Source of the DNA: Thermoplasmatota archaeon
Lineage (GTDB): Archaea > Thermoplasmatota > E2 > DHVEG-1
NCBI GenBank assembly: GCA_018824925.1
Contig: JAHJFH010000228.1
Location: forward strand, 1-6,283
Direction: 5' to 3'
Length of the DNA stretch: 6,283 nucleotides
Shown here: in pieces, positions 5,367 through 6,283 of the stretch
Position numbering within the stretch: the stretch's first letter is position 1
Layout: the number at the start of each line of letters is the position of its first letter
Translations under genes and position numbers: made by a program
The notes under the pieces: model-generated
Database searches by the model: none
Seen by the model: only the letters and a program-made list of their open reading frames with translations
What the model was told of the DNA's origin: nothing

Positions 5367-6283
5367 TTAAGAGTTAGAGAAAAGTCGCACCGCGGGATAT
5401 GCTTTTACTTCAACATCTTCCCCATGGCGATACACGAGTTTCACATGGCTGATATATCGAAAAATTCGACTAGAACGCAATGTATCTAGATTACCTGCTG
5501 CTGAGACAACAGGATTCATTATCGCCCCAGATAATATTTCTTCATCATTAGAACCAGGATATTTTAAAAGAGCGGCACATTTTTCTGGTATACACCACCC
5601 TTTTTTAACAAAAAAGGAAAACAAGGAATTCCAGTTACCAGATTGCTTAATAATATCTTGAGTAAATGAAAGTTCAATGCCAATACGGGGACCAATACCA
5701 TCCTCAGTTACATCATAACTGATGACAAAACGATCTGCTTTATCGGCTAATTCACCAATGAGTACTGTTAATTCATTATTTTCATCTTTCCACCCAATAG
5801 CCTCAAGATATGGGATGATTTGCATTGGATCAAATTTACTAATGTGTAGACGAACGCCTTTACTTTCTCGGGATAACATCGTACCAATCTGAAATAATGA
5901 GGCATTTTGTGGAATATGCATAATACAGTTGTGTATCTGATGTTTCATTTTACCAGATAATTCTCGTCCTTTGAGTAACGGTAATGCTGACTCGACAAGC
6001 CATTCATAATGATCTATCTCATTTGAAGAAATACCATTTGGTAGACGTACTGGGCCAAAAAAGACACTGGGTACCGGAACATCTGGTACATCATCCGGCA
6101 TATCAAATTCGAGCCAAAAACATTGTACTTTATTGTTTATCAATGAATCTTTGTCAGCCCATGCTTCCGAAAAGGCAGAAATATTTTGCCATTCAGAGCT
6201 TGATAGATATTTATGTGGGAGGTGCTGGGAAGTCAAAAAATTTTTTAGCACGTCTCGGTCCTTACCCATACCTGAAACAGCTA
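5367..6283 (-). CDS. Protein of unknown function, 5'-partial at the window edge
   Basis: The frame codes for 300 residues from an ATG at 6269 to the stop at 5367, but it stays open to the window edge (upstream codons give Ala-Val-Ser-Gly). There is no ribosome binding site at proper distance from that ATG, so the true start is probably outside. I do not recognise a named family. Visible features are CFWLEFDMPDD (50-60) followed by VPVPSVFFGPV (64-74), a central ESKGVRLHISKFDPMQIIPYLE region (beginning at 135), GPRIGIELSF (193-202), KKGWCIPEKCAALL (222-235) and a C-terminal FRYISHVKLVYRHGEDVEVKAY (beginning at 270). There is no membrane segment or signal peptide, and the protein looks soluble and globular. 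The WLEFD/PSVFF and SHVKLVY segments remind me of uncharacterised bacterial proteins, a memory-level impression only. It lies 123 bases upstream of the AAR-like gene in the same direction, so a functional link is possible but unproven. Confidence 0.75.
   Translation of the reverse strand, partial: AVSGMGKDRDVLKNFLTSQHLPHKYLSSSEWQNISAFSEAWADKDSLINNKVQCFWLEFDMPDDVPDVPVPSVFFGPVRLPNGISSNEIDHYEWLVESALPLLKGRELSGKMKHQIHNCIMHIPQNASLFQIGTMLSRESKGVRLHISKFDPMQIIPYLEAIGWKDENNELTVLIGELADKADRFVISYDVTEDGIGPRIGIELSFTQDIIKQSGNWNSLFSFFVKKGWCIPEKCAALLKYPGSNDEEILSGAIMNPVVSAAGNLDTLRSSRIFRYISHVKLVYRHGEDVEVKAYPAVRLFSNS

Noticed and set aside
5599..5617. Perfect inverted repeat CCTTTTTT-AAC-AAAAAAGG resembling a terminator hairpin
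   Set aside because: It lies inside the unknown coding sequence (Phe-Phe-Val-Lys-Lys) and is explained by homopolymer codons; the stem is mostly A-T pairs.

Overview
The window looks like chromosomal DNA from an AT-rich archaeon. The strongest indicator is a fibrillarin-like rRNA 2'-O-methyltransferase (flpA), a protein of archaea and eukaryotes. TATA-like boxes upstream of several genes, GGTG-type ribosome binding sites and short oligo-T ends fit as well. The phylum cannot be fixed from this sequence; the mix of glycine-cleavage, Roadblock and FIST genes would suit Asgard or Thermoplasmata-related lineages, but that is a guess. There are no rRNA or tRNA genes, CRISPR arrays, insertion sequences or long repeats.

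Layout. Minus strand, 1-820: flpA, followed downstream by the first 38 codons of a membrane protein that runs off the left edge. Plus strand, 910-2445: gcvT and gcvH, the aminomethyltransferase and lipoyl carrier of the glycine cleavage system, diverging from flpA across a short gap with one TATA-like element. Plus strand, 2561-4275: a second unit with its own strong TATA box, encoding a small Roadblock/LC7-like protein and a FIST-domain sensor protein. Minus strand, 4290-6283: a Rossmann dehydrogenase of the COG5322 / cyanobacterial long-chain acyl-ACP reductase (AAR) type, convergent with the FIST gene, and upstream of it a protein of unknown function whose frame is still open at the right edge.

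How the genes may work together. GcvT and GcvH act together in folate-dependent C1 transfer from a lipoyl-bound aminomethyl group; GcvP and the lipoamide dehydrogenase must be encoded elsewhere. Roadblock proteins usually bind or regulate small Ras-like GTPases and FIST domains are predicted small-ligand sensors, so that pair may be a signalling module. The AAR-like enzyme keeps both its nucleotide-binding loop and the cysteine expected to carry the acyl thioester. This is notable because archaea generally lack a classical ACP-based fatty acid pathway.

Two start sites matter for the annotation. gcvT should start at 910, not 865. The FIST gene has an open frame upstream of its first ATG that looks like genuine protein but has no standard start codon.
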